In this document: positions 46,301 through 57,199 of the stretch, in pieces
Numbering within the stretch: the first letter of the stretch is position 1
Layout of the letters: the number at the start of each line of letters is the position of its first letter
Assembly (NCBI GenBank): GCA_029204225.1
Contig: CM055111.1
Location: 25,041,874 to 25,105,873, forward strand
Direction: 5' to 3'
DNA: 64,000 bases
From: Diphasiastrum complanatum
Taxonomy: Eukaryota > Streptophyta > Lycopodiopsida > Lycopodiales > Lycopodiaceae
The notes under the pieces: model-generated
What the model was told of the DNA's origin: nothing
The model's input: the letters and a program-made list of their open reading frames with translations, nothing else
Database searches by the model: none
Position numbers and translations under genes: made by a program

Positions 46301-49300
46301 TCAGTTCATCAAGGATAGCCATTGAACAAGGGACGTCATGTAGCATATCTCAAGAATAACTTATCATTCATCTATTAATCTTCAGATCACCTTATACAAA
46401 GTTTAGAATTTTTGAGCATATTCCAAATCTATGAAATCTATGTCCCTTTAGAGTTGATTCATGTATCTCATTCAGATACTTCTCTTCGAGTCAACTACAA
46501 CAAGATTGAGAAAAATTTAGTTAAAATTTGTTCAATCCTCAGTCCAGTTGCATGTTCAATGTGTTTCAACTACGTGTTCCAAACGATGATCCGACCTTGA
46601 GCATGCAGGTTGCCAGTAACATCCCCACCAACAGATTTTTTGGGGAGGGAGAGAGTGGATTTACAGTCACCCACTAAAGCAGTTACACTACCGACAACAA
46701 CATCACCAAAATCGACAGCCAAGGTCATGAACCAAAGACAATAACAACAAGGCTAAGAAAACAGATGGGCAATCCAAAGAGACTCAATCAAAAGAAGTAC
46801 CTCAATTACAACGAAGATCCTTTAGAAAATGGAAGCACAAGCATTGGGAAATCAATCTCATTCTTCAACCAGCCCTCTTGCCATACATCTGCATCCACTC
46901 TCATGCCTATCGCCCACACCATCTACCGTTGTCACCACCACCACCACCCTTCCTTCCATTTCTCTATTTTCCATCATCTCGTTATCCATCTGAGAAATTC
47001 CCAATCTTTTTAGACCCTGATACTTTCGCCGAAGCGGTTAAGAGATCATTGCAAATGTCCTGCATAGACCAACTACCACCTACATTGGTTGGTCAGCCAG
47101 AAAAGAAGACTTAAGAAAGCAGGCGAAGCAACAAAAAGAATTAAAGCAAAGAAGCTGAGGAGGAAAGGACGAAACTTAAACAATAGTTAAGTCAGATCGA
47201 TCTTGATCAAAAAAAACTTTCTGACCTTCGGCATTTTTCTCTCTCTTCGGGATTTTGCAAAAAACCCGAAGATGCCCTAAACAAGTTTAAGGTGCCCTTA
47301 GAAAGTTGAAGGTACCGTCAAAAAAGTGAAGATGTCTTTAACAATTTGACTTTCTCGCACTTTTTGGGAAAATGCGAAAAAGCCAATGGTGCGTTTAAAA
47401 CAGCTTTAAGGTGCCCTTAAAAAGTTGGCGAAGGTGTTTTTAACAGTTTAACCCTTAAAAATAGAGGACCTTCTGGAATATATCTTTGTTCGCATTTTTC
47501 GAAAAAATGCGAAAAAACCGAAGGTATTGAAAATAGTTAAACTGTTGAACTGTAAACAAGTTGACTTCTTCAAAATAGTTGAACGGAAGAAGTCGAAGGC
47601 AAGTGTCGTAGTTTTCGGGAAAGTGCGAAAAATGCGAACTGTGCGACACTTAGTGTATTTCTGCAGACTGCTGAAAAAGTAATGTAAATCTGCAGGCCCC
47701 ATGAGCCTGACAGACTCGACGTCATGAGCTAAGAAATCGCTTGATTTTTTAACATCTAATTCATTGGAAAGGTAAGTCAAATGATGAGCACACCTAGGAA
47801 AAGGAAAACGACTTAAGACTTATATTCCCTGGTTTCCTCCCATAGAAGGAAGTTTTTATAGGGGAGGGAATATTATGTACCATAATGGTAAGCCTTCAGT
47901 GACAGCCTCACAAGGGACAACACGTAGGTTTGGAGTTATCGACATGTTTTTGTGCCACGTGTCACCATCCTAGATGGTCACATGTCGTCGGCGGGACCGT
48001 GCTTGATGGGACCCACTATGCTATGCCTATATAGTGTTGGGGCTTTCCTTTTGCCATTCACTCAATCTACCTGGGAGCTGGAGGATGGAGGGCATACGCA
48101 CGGTAGCCAGGATATATCTTCATGCCAGGAGATGTATGCTAGGGAGAGCCAAGGGCGATGGCTGGTGGCATGGGACGTTTGTTATCACAACAGGTGGCTT
48201 GAATGGGCATGTTGATGTCAGTAACTCCAGTGCATGGGGGTGGGTCGGCAGTGACCCTATGAATGGGTGGATGCGGTGCATAATCATTGGTATAGGGTGT
48301 GCGGCACCTTCAAGGCAATCGGAGATCTAAGGGAGTTGTAACATTGGGCCCACGCAGTCAAGGGCAATATACTACAATCCATGATCATTGCAATTTGTCA
48401 TTGTTAAGTTTTATCATTTAGATTGTATATCCACTTTTTGATGATTCATGGATCATAGTAAATTCCAATTCTTAGTTTCATTTTGTGGTCCTGGCTCCTC
48501 TTTGAACTTTCAACTTTGACTAGGCCAGTTGCGTCTTGTGTCATGGTGAATGAAGTTTGGGATTGATATTCCCAAATTGTGCCAACCTTGCCATTAGGAT
48601 CAACTCACAAGATTGCACTGCAGTTGCTTGACTAGAGTGTTCATTCTTGGATTCATGGAAAGAAGAGGAATCGACTCTCCTCTGAGTAGCTGGAGAGGTT
48701 GCACATGCCAACTTGAGACTTTTGACTAGACTCCAGAGCACCCCATAGCCTATACCCAGGTAAATTTCTAGTGTGGATTGTGTACACAAGTGATAGTACA
48801 GTCACTAGTGTGTTTAAACTTTGAAGTTTGAACTATGACCTATACATTGAACTTTTAAGTTTTTAATATTGAGTTTTGAAATTTGAAGTGATTTTTACTA
48901 GATTATGATATATATCATATGATTGTTGACATTCGGTCCTCTCGATTCTTAAATGCTTGTTGATCGGTGATTTCAATGCGGCATGTGCATAGGTCAATCT
49001 GGACGACATCAATGTGGCAAAGGTTCCAGATATACCACCAATTACAGGACGAGGAGCGTGTGTATGCCTATGTCCTTCATGAGGAGGCTATGCAAAGGAT
49101 AGGTGAGAATTCAATATTGTAATTTGTGGGGCATGGTTATTGGAGCTTGGCATGATGCATCTGCAACCTACCATGATCCATAAATGATTATGTTGCATGC
49201 ATGATTGCAATGTTGCATCGAAATGCATTTCGAACGATGAAACTCGTTTGAAACACGATGTTCGAAACCGCAGACCCGTTTCGAAAAGTCAAATGGACAT

Positions 49301-52300
49301 TCGAAATGACTGGAAAAAAACCAAATTCTTTTGCTTGAGGGCCCAGATTAGGGCTAGGAATATAAGATAAGGGCTAGGCAATGGGCATAGAAGTGTGATT
49401 GTTGACATGTCATCGAGTACATACTACCATAAACGGATTTATTTTGTGCATATGATCCTGCTATTAGTGTTTTTTATGGTATCAAGGGCATGTCAAATGA
49501 GGCGTGTGTCAGAAGAATCTAAGGCTACTAGCTAAGTGTATTTGAGAAAGTGGTGAGTGTCACTGAGGGCAAAAAGATCCTTTCTATGGAAGAAATTGAG
49601 CAATGTGTGAAAAAGGAGATGAAACTAAGTTTTCTATGACACATTCAGTTTTTGTGTTGTAACAAGTTTTAAGATGAAGTTCAGAGGTGCAACATCAAGT
49701 TAGAAAAGTGCTTGGACAATACAGACATGGAGGATATAACATGGATCGGTCTCAACACTCAGCATATCTTGGAAATAAGTGTTTCAATAACAATTTCCTG
49801 GATCACAAAAAAATCGTTTGGGTGTTAGAAATAGTAATGGTAATTTTTTCAGATTAGTCATGTCTAGTCTATCTAATGGATTTTCATAATAAGACATGTC
49901 AAGGCCCAAAGTCCAAGGACAAACTCAAGGTACTAGACTAATTAATAAATCTAGAGGTGCTAGTTTTAGGTACTCGCTCAGTGTTGGTCAAAGTCAATGT
50001 ATTTGAGGTGCTCGCATCGACTGACACATCGCATGTGTGAGCAATTACCCCATAGACAAAGTTTGAGTTGATAGTCCTAGGAATTTATACACAGATCAGT
50101 GCGAGCTACTCAGAGACAGTTGGAGCATCAGATTGGTGTCTGGGTTTATGTAATGACGTTGCCCACCCGCACTGTTCCATATTTGTGAGTTTTAAGGTAT
50201 GATGTATTCTTTGTCTCTATCAATAATAAAGTGTTCTCTTTAAATTATCCAAGTTCTAAAGTTTCTTCATGTGCTCTTTAATTAGTAATATGTGTTTAAT
50301 CTAATTCCCAGATTTTCTTGATTGTGTTATGCACACCCTAGATGATTAGTCTAGCTAGTTCTAGACACCTATCGCATATAATAAAAAACTCCATGAGTCC
50401 ATACGTATAGAAAAGAACGTGCTATTATTTGAAAAACCCTAATTTTTTGTCTTTAAACCCTGGTCTAAATGTTTTTCAACTCTATATATGTTTTGGAGTA
50501 ATTTATCTGATAGACTTGAAATAATAACTGTTTAATCCTGATTTAATAATTTTAAAATATTTACAAAAAAGTAATGCTTAGAATTATCAAAACAAAAATT
50601 TGGCCCATATTCTCAGACGCATTCCAATTAAAAACAGACAACAACAATAGAAAGGATCTTCGAGGAAACTATTGAAGTGATTGTTGAAGCCTTTCTGAAA
50701 AACTTACCATTGTCTTCCCCCTAGTCCAGAAAGAATATAAAGCAGCTAAGACTCTTCAGGATTTTTTCAAGTTCTAACACAACAGCAGTAAGTCTGGTTG
50801 ACAAATGAGATGGTACATTTTGATGTTCTTACAAAAACAAATCATCAAGAACACCTATCCTCTACCCAACATAAATTTTTGAGTTAGATTGTTACAATTT
50901 TGCTAGGGATTTCATCAAGATTGATAATCGTTCATGAAAGTACCAGTTTCGGGTGAGAAAAGACTATATGCCTAACAATTTCCTATGCTATGTTTAGCCA
51001 TGTACCTGGTACTTGATGTTCCCTTTGTCTAGGGAGCTCTATGTACTTCAAGAGAGGTTTGCATTATTTACGTGAGTAAAGTTTAACTGGCTTAAAAAAC
51101 ATCCAGAAAGCTAGGCATAAGAGCAATGTTCAGCAAAATCACTAGAACAGATAGAAACAATGACGGTGCAATTGATACAGCCATCGAGCAAGGGAGTCCA
51201 AGCAAGTCAGTGGTAGCACAATCAAGCAGAGAGGACACATGGACAGCGAAAGGGGATTGATCTTGCTTGTTTCTTCCATGTTTATTCTATAGAATCAAGA
51301 TCAAGTTAGATAATTGCATAGAACTTCAGAACATAATATCAATACCTGGGATAGTCTATATGATACTATTGGTAGTAGGTACTGTAATGGAATGATGCGA
51401 CTTGTGCAGAGCTTATCAGAATGAGCAGCACTAAAAGATATACCTTGTATTGCTCATCCCCGATTACCTCGTAGCGCATCTGAGCACCAACGACAACAGG
51501 AATATGTGTATTTGTATGGAATCCTGAAAGGCTATCTGCCTGGAAGAGAACAGAGAAAGCTAATATTGCATAAGATTCCTGACAGCCAGCATAAATCTTA
51601 TTAACAAAAGAGTTCAAAAAGAGGCTAGGAACATGCTTATGAAGTATGACTGATTGTGCATGATATCTCTCTTACACTAAACTTGATCCATCTCCTGCTC
51701 CTAAGCAAGAATAACTCTCAACCTTCAAACTTGCATGATGCCAATTCGCTTATTCTAACGCCCACCTTAGCATACCCTTGCCAACAATACATAGGTTCTA
51801 TGCTTAAAATGATTGCTCCTTTGAGAACGCTGCTTCTACTTGTTCAATACCTTTTCTGTGGTGTACATTCCCTTCGAATGGAGCATGTTCCAAAGATAAG
51901 AATGAAGAAAGAATTTTGAAATATAAAAATCTAACATAGAAGAAGTAGAAAAAAAAAACATTCTGAAAAAAAATTGATATGCATGGAACGGCATTCTATA
52001 CGCTACTGAACTATGAAAAAAACACAAATTATACTTTATGTGAGTTTGGTAAATACCTCTACTGCCAGCATGCCCAAAAAACATGGTTTGTCAAACAAAT
52101 GCGCCAAAGTTAGATGCTGTGAATCTCCCTGCATGAATAAAGAACATGAATGATCGATCTCATCTTCCTTTTAGAAACTATCTTGTCTCTCCTAGCAAAA
52201 AGTGACTCTCAAATCAAAAGTTGCATCCTTGTTTCATATAGCATTTGATTGAAACACTGAATAAAACATGGTGCATCGAAAGTTAGCAAAGCAAACACTG

Positions 52301-55300
52301 CAATACTTCTTGTAAAAGATATGAGGGTTTGTAACCCATTTTTCAAGAGCATGAACATATAAACAGCTAGTTTCATCATGGCACATTTGATGGTGGATTC
52401 CAGGAATTTATTCCCTTAAAATTGCCTTATTCTGTTACTATGCCTTGACATTTTGCTACCGTTCATTCTTAAAATAGCATGCATATAAGCAATTTGGTCA
52501 AGGAAATTGCAATCGAAGACATATATCAACTATCATGGCAAAGCAAAGGAAATCAACCAGGAGCAATTTTACTGTCCTTGCCAGAACCTATTTGGCATAA
52601 GAGCCCTTTAGAAAGCAAGCATCTACAGCAGTTACCCACCGAGTACAAGCATGTGTTCAAATACGCTGGGCAAGATGTAATAAAAAACTTACAGTAATGC
52701 TGTAAAGTCGATATAGCACGTCATTCATCCCACCCGTTTCTTCATTCAGGGATTGCCAATGCCTTTCAATTGTGTACTTTTCTATAACAAGTTGCACACG
52801 ATTGAAGAAGTACTTTGCCATCCATAACACCATCTCAAAAGCTTTCTGATTTCCTACATAAGTGTACTGATCCAATAGTCCAGCCAGAATCTGAAATGAA
52901 CGACAGGTTAGCCCTAATATGGATGCAACTAATGTATTTACGCCGTTTAGCCATCAAAAAAGCCCAATTATCGTCTCAAAAGCAATGTCAACGACAAAAT
53001 GCAATGCAGAACCCGAAGGCTAAGAAGCCAAGTTGCTATATCAAACCAAAACAAGTTAGACTAATCCTAAATCAAATAATGGCCCTAGAAAAATGACCCA
53101 AAAAAAGACTGAAGTATACAAGCAGAAACCACACCTAGCTTTGCGGCGGCGCCATTGGTGCCAAAACTAGGTCACCAGATTCTTTCTCTCAACAGGTTTG
53201 TAGAGAAAATCTAGCAATATACGTGGTTTTTTCACCTAGTATAAAAATCTTATAATCCAACGAGGACCTAACAATAGGTCACTTCATTTCGGTCGCTTCA
53301 AGAAGGTTAGTTGCATTGAAATAAAAGCTTAATAGAGTATAAAACAAGCTTTAATGTATTTCTAACACTTCCTGACCAACCAAAAGCACTTCTAACTTAC
53401 CATTACACTACTCTAATCCACTAACCACAACCGAAGGTCGAGAAAACAAGATGAAATGCTAACTAATCAACCTGGTTATCAGCAGTCATAGAATTGTCAC
53501 CCTCAACCAATAAGAAGAAATTTTTTAATGGTATTGTAGATCTATCTTATTCATTCCTCGAACACAAACAATGGCAATGCATAAGAACATCGAAGAAACA
53601 TCATTAGCAAGAACATGAGAGAGCTTGACAAAAACTGGAGTAGAGAGAGAGGGGGGAGGGGACATGCACAGTTGCCAATGTCTGCAACCTTCAAACATCT
53701 GAGTTTGCAAACTCATTCCAAGTTTGATAAAAAGTCAAAAAGTTTGAAAATGCTTTCATCGAAAAACCCTACTTTTTCTAGATTAAGATAGAAAAGGGGT
53801 TCAAAATATGCCAAAAAAATGTAAGGTTTAAAAATTCACATTGCACTGTGCTTATATTTCCAGAAATATTATCACTGTATGTGATGATTTACACAAAACT
53901 TCCTAACCATAAACATTGAAATTTGCAGTGAGTTTGCAAACGTGTTTGTCACAAACGCATTTGCAAATTTGCAATCAGATGCAAATGCATTTGCTTGTAA
54001 CTGGAAAAAGGGGGTTGCTCAAGGCAAGGGACACTCCAAGCTCCACATGTTAGTGAATTGCAAACATGAAAACTAATAAGGACTTGGTGTATATAAGGGG
54101 AACCCTACGAGATGTCTCCTCCCTTATTGTCCTAGTCATATGTTTAAGTTTAAATAAGGCCTATTATACTAGACCTTAAAGAAAGATTAAGCATAAACTA
54201 GGAACTTGCAGAATGTCAGCCCCCGAGACTTTCAAGTGTAATGACTGGTTCAAGCAGCAGTGAGCACGGAGGGAAACTAGTCAAATTTGAGACGAGCCTT
54301 GGGATTGTTTCAGCTCTTCTGTTGATCGACACTAACACAAAATAAACCTGCTCAGTTCAGCACTAAAGGCTTTCGTCTGTTCAAACTTTAATGATCTCTT
54401 TGAGCCATTAACACAACAGAACAACTAGTTAGGCAATTAACATAGAGGCCAGACATGGATATGCAGCTGACGATGTACAAGGGGCCTATGCACGAAGACA
54501 GTACACCATAAACCTTGCTTATAAGTCTATGTATAACAGTAAAGAAGATGTCTTTACAATCTAGAACTGCAAAGGACTTTGCATTCTTGGAAGTGCGACC
54601 TTATGGATCGTGTAGTACGGTGCCCACACAGATTGCAGAGCTTCGAAACGATCAAACAATTCCGAAGGAAAACCTGACAAATAGCCAGTCCCAATGTTGT
54701 TCTGACACTCAGCCAAAGCCTCCACCAAAGGATTCATTTTATCCACAAGAGCATCCTCGTGAGTACTTGCCCACATGAGCGCTGTTGCACTGAGATAATG
54801 CCCTAAAAATGTGTGCACAAAAGTCAGTTTCCTATTTTCTAGATTCCTTTCTGATAAAAATATAATAATTGCTTAGACTTGTAAACAACGTAGCTAGTTC
54901 AATCCCTTATAAACAGTCTGCAGCTTCGTATTCAACCTCTTCAGTTTTAACTAGTCATCAGAGATAAGAAGTTATAGCCCACTCATGGACTCCACATGGA
55001 ATATTGGGCCGCCAGAACATTATCTATCATTATTTGTCAGTAGGCCATGTGATATGGCCTCTTAGGCCCTGTAAGCTGATAGCATTGGGATAAGGTCACT
55101 AAGTCTTATCATTTTAGCATTTGTATCAGTTTGTTAATGTTATCAGGATCCTAGCCCTAACTTGCAGACCCTCTTGTTAGCTATAAACGGGCATGAAGCT
55201 TCCTCATTTTGCAAATTGATTGTTTCAAGTGTAGTCCTTAGCTTAGGTTAGAGCAAACTAAGCATAATCTAACATTGACTATAGTTTTCATTAATCTTCA

Positions 55301-56756
55301 GATCGGCTTGTCTTTATTGTTTCACATGCTGTGTTTGAACCTTTTCTATCTTTTGTGATTATATACATGCCAGAATTCCAGCCCCACATCAGTAGCAGTG
55401 AAGCATTGCGGCAAGCAACAGTCTCCATATATGAGAAAAGAGCCAATTGTAAATATGTAAAACCTAAACTCTTTATGATCATAAAACTGGAACTCTCAAT
55501 AGGACTGCAGATGCAACAATAGTGCCTGGGGTCCTAAAAGAGACCTGGAAAACCACGGAAAAGATTAAGTGATAAAAACCACGAATGTCCATCACCCCAA
55601 CCTCTCGATGTCTGACTCATGAGCAATAAAGTGCAAAGCTCCTTACTCTAGAAGGAAAAATGATCTCCTTCCTCTACAACAATGTTGATACGATATTGAG
55701 CTACAAATAGAACACAAAATAGAGAGAAGAAAGTGAATATACTAATATAGCACTAGAGAACAATCATAATCAATGGGTAGAGCTAACTAGAGAGGACACA
55801 ACTTGACCATAAAAAACTGGAGAACCATCTAGCATATGTCAAAACCTGTGGAATGTCCTCTAATCAAGGCTCGACTACAAGCTGTATTGGACCATCAAGA
55901 AACGTGCAACCATCTAACATATGTAAATCTGTAAGAGATGAAAGATAAACAAAGTCTTGGACACCAACATCAAAGAGCTCAACATCAGCATCAAGCATCA
56001 TATCAGCTCAACCAATTTTATCAGCCTCATAACACATGAAGCATAAAGAGCGCCCCATGATAAACAACAATTCGAACTAGAACAGGTTCATCAACCGGAG
56101 TAAGGGCCCAGGTTGAGTCTTCATTGCACTTGTGTTAGATGTCTAAGTCAGTTTAGTCTCTCAGGACACTTGTCTCATGGAGTCAGTATTGGCTATTGTG
56201 AAAATATTGTCCATATTGAAGTTCGTGCTATAAAATACTGTTGCAAAAAAAAAAATCATTTTGTTGATGGGTGGAGCTTACCCACAAAGTGACCTCTGAG
56301 CTCGGAATTGGGACTTTCCCAGCCACCATAGGCAGAACCGAGAGTTTTGAGGCCCGCAGTCTTTCGAAAATTCCAAACAAGAGAGTCCAAATCCAGCATT
56401 AGTAAGTACCTCAAATTTGTCAATTGAGCTATTCCTTGAGGAGAATCCGAGGCTAAACTGACGTTATGAAGAGAAACAGGCTGCAAAAATGCCGCCATTC
56501 TGTTTTCTGAACCTTTAAATTTATGGGTTTGTTGCAGAGTTACGTCTTGAAGTCTTCTGGGTGAGTACTGGACAGGATCAGGAGCTGCAGTCGCTATCTC
56601 AAGTTGGTAAGGAGCAATACTGAGGGCACGCAGTGTGTGGGATTGTAGTCCTCCATTGGTGCATTGCTTCCCACGGCTTCCCCTCGCAATTGAGAGAAGA
56701 ATTATCCCAATTAGGGAGAGTGCAAACGCAAATCCGCGCGCAGCGAGACGATCCAT
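33973..56756 (-). CDS. GH127 family beta-L-arabinofuranosidase-like protein, 12 exons
   Basis: Spliced minus-strand gene. Exons: 56756-56282, 54802-54600, 52890-52693, 52128-52057, 51539-51444, 37313-37234, 36736-36661, 36552-36342, 36067-35868, 35714-35600, 35421-35332, 34847-33973. All introns are GT...AG and phases agree; total 2691 bases, 896 residues. Residues 1-29 form a signal peptide (hydrophobic FAFALSLIGIILLSIA), so it acts in the secretory path or cell wall. The order LRGHFVGHYLSAT, ERHWQSLNEETGGMNDVLY, HTNTHIPVVVGAQ, TGGTSSGEFW, EDEESCTTYNMLK, WGTPFDSFWCCYGTG matches plant DUF1680/GH127 proteins. In the bacterial enzyme HypBA1 a Glu and three Cys bind zinc and one Cys is the nucleophile; the equivalents here are Glu391, Cys393, Cys466 and Cys467, with Glu373 a likely acid/base. 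The expected role is release of beta-L-arabinofuranose from hydroxyproline-linked glycans such as extensin. Substrate is inferred. Confidence 0.93.
38040..39560 (+). pseudogene. hAT-type transposase remnant, left part
   Basis: Plus-strand frames around 38700-38870 give NAANCIAMGRLINETYPNIF and WKPCGTHCLNLLVKDVAKIP then WVKEVL. This is the DUF659 catalytic-core segment of plant hAT transposases (conserved shape: NAAN, a Tyr-Pro-x-Ile, PCxxHCLxLLxxD). Further frames at 39190-39340 give FWDEARSIVVGMQP and DGMLGLLYEFMDKLGK, also hAT. Stops and frameshifts are frequent. It cuts and pastes DNA when active; this copy is dead. The protein continues after the gypsy insertion. Confidence 0.8.
39658..39901 (+). 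repeat. left LTR part of the intron gypsy element
   Basis: Starts GGGACCCACTATGCTATGCC and ends GGGAGTTGTAACG. It is about 90 bp shorter than its partner at 48006-48341 because of one internal deletion or insertion. The TTTGTCAGAGCC just after it resembles a decayed tRNA-Met primer-binding site. A TATA box (CTATATAGTGG) lies near 39682. Confidence 0.75.
39902..41102. other. gypsy leader, no gene; homopolymer pair
   Basis: No coding region recognised. It contains G9 (40446-40454) and C17 (40488-40504), about 35 bases apart, which can pair or form quadruplex/i-motif structures. Confidence 0.5.
41103..42115 (+). pseudogene. gypsy gag and protease remnant
   Basis: The plus strand starts MDSPMETAQAPGPASADMEE, then (after a frameshift near 41230) FTPEFFIGEKKDRLQDAVLA, LPDSSRIATDIMFLRGKAYS and WWQDLIE. 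This is a Ty3/gypsy gag domain (retrotransposon gag with Trp-Trp near its end). A basic linker follows. In the frame 41603-41977 comes MSVLFDDGSTHNF, the aspartic protease active site (DDGS instead of DSG/DTG), and later DLILGKVWF, matching the flap/ILG region. The reading is broken by at least three frameshifts and one stop (41976). Confidence 0.8.
42116..44050 (+). repeat. three blocks of degenerate short tandem repeats
   Basis: Block 1 (42120-42425): irregular repeats around CGACCTGCAAAAC. Block 2 (42655-43140 and 43430-43640): around AACTTCGACCGAGCC, at 12-25-base spacing. Block 3 (43270-43395 and 43640-43990): around TTTTTCGATACCAC, 15-17 bases. The order alternates 2-3-2-3. Open frames such as the Lys/Arg-rich 127-codon frame at 43548-43931 exist only because the units lack stops in some frames; the peptide phase drifts, so it is not coding. 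The tract follows a broken protease and precedes a second gag. Confidence 0.8.
44051..44240 (+). repeat. C-rich repeat of about 26 bp, two copies
   Basis: CCCCCATTACCCATACCCCT occurs twice in tandem (about 44068-44113), then an A-rich stretch leads to the next gag frame. Confidence 0.7.
44259..45600 (+). pseudogene. second gypsy gag with zinc knuckle
   Basis: Starts MEHHYDPDIIDDYPPNMVC. Core: APKLDLPKFDGSSNPKRFLQ, FENACDIYGETSNDTVV, DKAGDWFFNLDRDDKTDWSN and LKESFIKRFKPFRLIESPF, then FLVGLPRWVRRELKSNDEY, a complete Ty3/gypsy gag fold signature. After a Gln-rich part comes CLIYGETGHFMVDCP near 45445, a zinc knuckle with one Cys replaced by Tyr. Frameshifts near 44480 and 44650 and stops (44818, 45080, 45426) break it. 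It differs from the gag at 41103, so two different gypsy lineages are mixed inside this element. Confidence 0.82.
45601..47200. other. gypsy internal region, not recognised
   Basis: Open stretches such as 45458-46000 continue from gag without known domain motifs. No RT or integrase motif is visible anywhere between the LTRs, so the element is a deletion derivative or a non-autonomous one. Confidence 0.4.
47201..47660. repeat. hairpin-rich repeat block
   Basis: Successive imperfect hairpins: CTTCGGG...CCCGAAG (about 47256-47282), CGCACTTTTTGGGAAAATGCG-type (about 47359), and CGCATTTTTC / GAAAAAATGCG (47491-47511). They are separated by a repeated spacer with GGTGCCCTTA-AAAGTTG (47291, 47412). 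The same words return at 59953-60570. Confidence 0.65.
47861..47870 (+). other. polypurine tract of the gypsy element
   Basis: GGGGAGGGAA a few bases before the LTR start TGTACCATAATGG. Confidence 0.75.
47876..48343 (+). repeat. right LTR of the intron gypsy element
   Basis: About 468 bp, TGTACCATAATGG...GTTGTAACA. It aligns with 39658-39901 from GGGACCCACTATGC onwards. It contains GCCACGTGTCACC near 47954 (G-box) and a CTATATAGTGTTGG TATA region near 48028. Confidence 0.75.
48540..49110 (+). pseudogene. hAT-type transposase remnant, C-terminal part
   Basis: Plus-strand frames read NLAIRINSQDCTAVA and SVHSWIHGKKRNRLSSE, then LERLHMPT. This matches the hAT C-terminal dimerisation region (family pattern: A-x-R-x-x-SQ-x-C-S-A, then ERNWS...KKRNRL). 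At about 48990-49050 VNLDDINVAKVPDIPP may be its acidic end. With the left part at 38-39.5 kb it brackets the gypsy element, so the gypsy inserted into the hAT copy. Confidence 0.7.
49111..51400. other. rest of intron 5, no gene recognised
   Basis: AT-rich. Around 49210-49320 there is a short cluster of TTCGAAA words (CATTTCGAAC, GTTCGAAACC, TTTCGAAAAG, ATTCGAAATG), palindromic around TTCGAA. No protein family is recognised. Confidence 0.4.
51444..52890 (-). CDS. GH127 gene exons 3-5
   Basis: Exon 3 (52890-52693) ILAGLLDQYTYVGNQKAFEM to LYSIT; exon 4 (52128-52057) GDSQHLTLAHLFDKPCFLGM to LAVE; exon 5 (51539-51444) ADSLSGFHTNTHIPVVVGAQ to GDEQYK. All three are in phase 0. They carry ERHWQSLNEETGGMND and the HTNTHIP substrate-pocket segment. 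The two small introns are 564 and 517 bp. Confidence 0.92.
52891..54599 (-). other. GH127 intron 2
   Basis: 1709 bp, GTCGCA...TTTCAG. Besides the duplicated segment (54235-54505) it has a cluster of TTTGCAAA words (about 53935-54000). Confidence 0.7.
54235..54505. repeat. segment of intron 2 with a second copy upstream of the gene
   Basis: From GAGCACGGAGGGAAACT to GCACGAAGACAGTACAC this aligns, same orientation, with 59225-59463 (shared GACGAGCCTTGGGATTGTTT, AACAACTAGTTAGGCAA). The copy class is unknown. Confidence 0.75.
54600..54802 (-). CDS. GH127 gene exon 2
   Basis: Residues 159-226, HYLSATALMWASTHEDALVD through GTGYLSGFPSELFDR to VWAPYYTIHK. The acceptor is TTTTTAG|GGCATT and the donor AAG|GTCGCA, a weak but usable site. 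Confidence 0.92.
54803..56281 (-). other. GH127 intron 1
   Basis: 1479 bp, GTAAGC...TTTTTAG. I see no gene or clear transposon in it. Confidence 0.7.
56282..56756 (-). CDS. GH127 gene exon 1: signal peptide and N-terminal region
   Basis: Encodes residues 1-158 plus one base. The start MDRLAARG follows a GA-rich leader and gives a standard signal peptide; no in-frame ATG lies upstream. The exon ends ...LRGHFVG at CACTTTGTGG|GTAAGC. It contains NLRYLLMLDLDSLVWNFRKT, the first conserved helix of the (alpha/alpha)6 barrel. Confidence 0.92.
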
Positions 56757-56835
56757 TCTCTCTCCCTCTTCTCTCGCTCTCTTTGCATTAAATCCAAATC
56801 TCTGTGCTCTTTATATGTGCCCTAACCCTAAAACA
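56757..56835 (-). promoter_or_regulatory. core promoter and leader of the GH127 gene
   Basis: On the minus strand CATATAAAG (TATA box at 56815-56809) lies about 55 bases before the ATG. The short leader is GA-rich (GAGAGCGAGAGAAGAGG). Just upstream of TATA is TTTTAGGGTTAGGG (56834-56821), two telo-box units as found at many plant promoters. An out-of-frame ATG at 56788 lies about where transcription should start, so it may or may not be in the mRNA. Confidence 0.7.
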
Positions 56836-57199
56836 AAAGCATACACACGTATTTCAACGATTAGTCAGCCTGCGTTCTGAAGCTGCCCAGCCCTTCACAG
56901 GCTGCTTTTCCCCTTCACATAAATGCATTTTCATTATTTTTGCCTTTCGAGCTGAAAGGTAGTTAAAAAAATTTAGAAATTCTTTAGCACCTTTCAAATC
57001 TGGTTAAATTCTTATGAATGAAAGTCGTTCTTGATTTACACCTTTCAGCAAGATAGCTTAGACCTATTACCTGCCTTTCAAAACACAAGCCTCAAATCCC
57101 ATTGTCTTACCTCCTCACCATAAGTATTAAATTTTATTTAAACCCCAAAATGGCATCTACACCAAGCCCCTAGGTATTGTCACGGCATCCACAACATCT
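56836..57199. other. upstream region, nothing recognised
   Basis: Ordinary AT-rich sequence. Confidence 0.3.

Larger units (their letters stand above)
37314..51443 (-). other. GH127 intron 5, 14.1 kb, filled by nested transposons
   Basis: Starts GTATAT after AAG at 51444 and ends CAG before GAC at 37313. It contains a hAT remnant in two parts (about 38040-39400 and 48540-49100, plus strand) separated by a gypsy-type LTR element (about 39658-48343). Both insertions are antisense to the host gene. The other introns of the gene are 0.1-1.7 kb. Confidence 0.88.
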
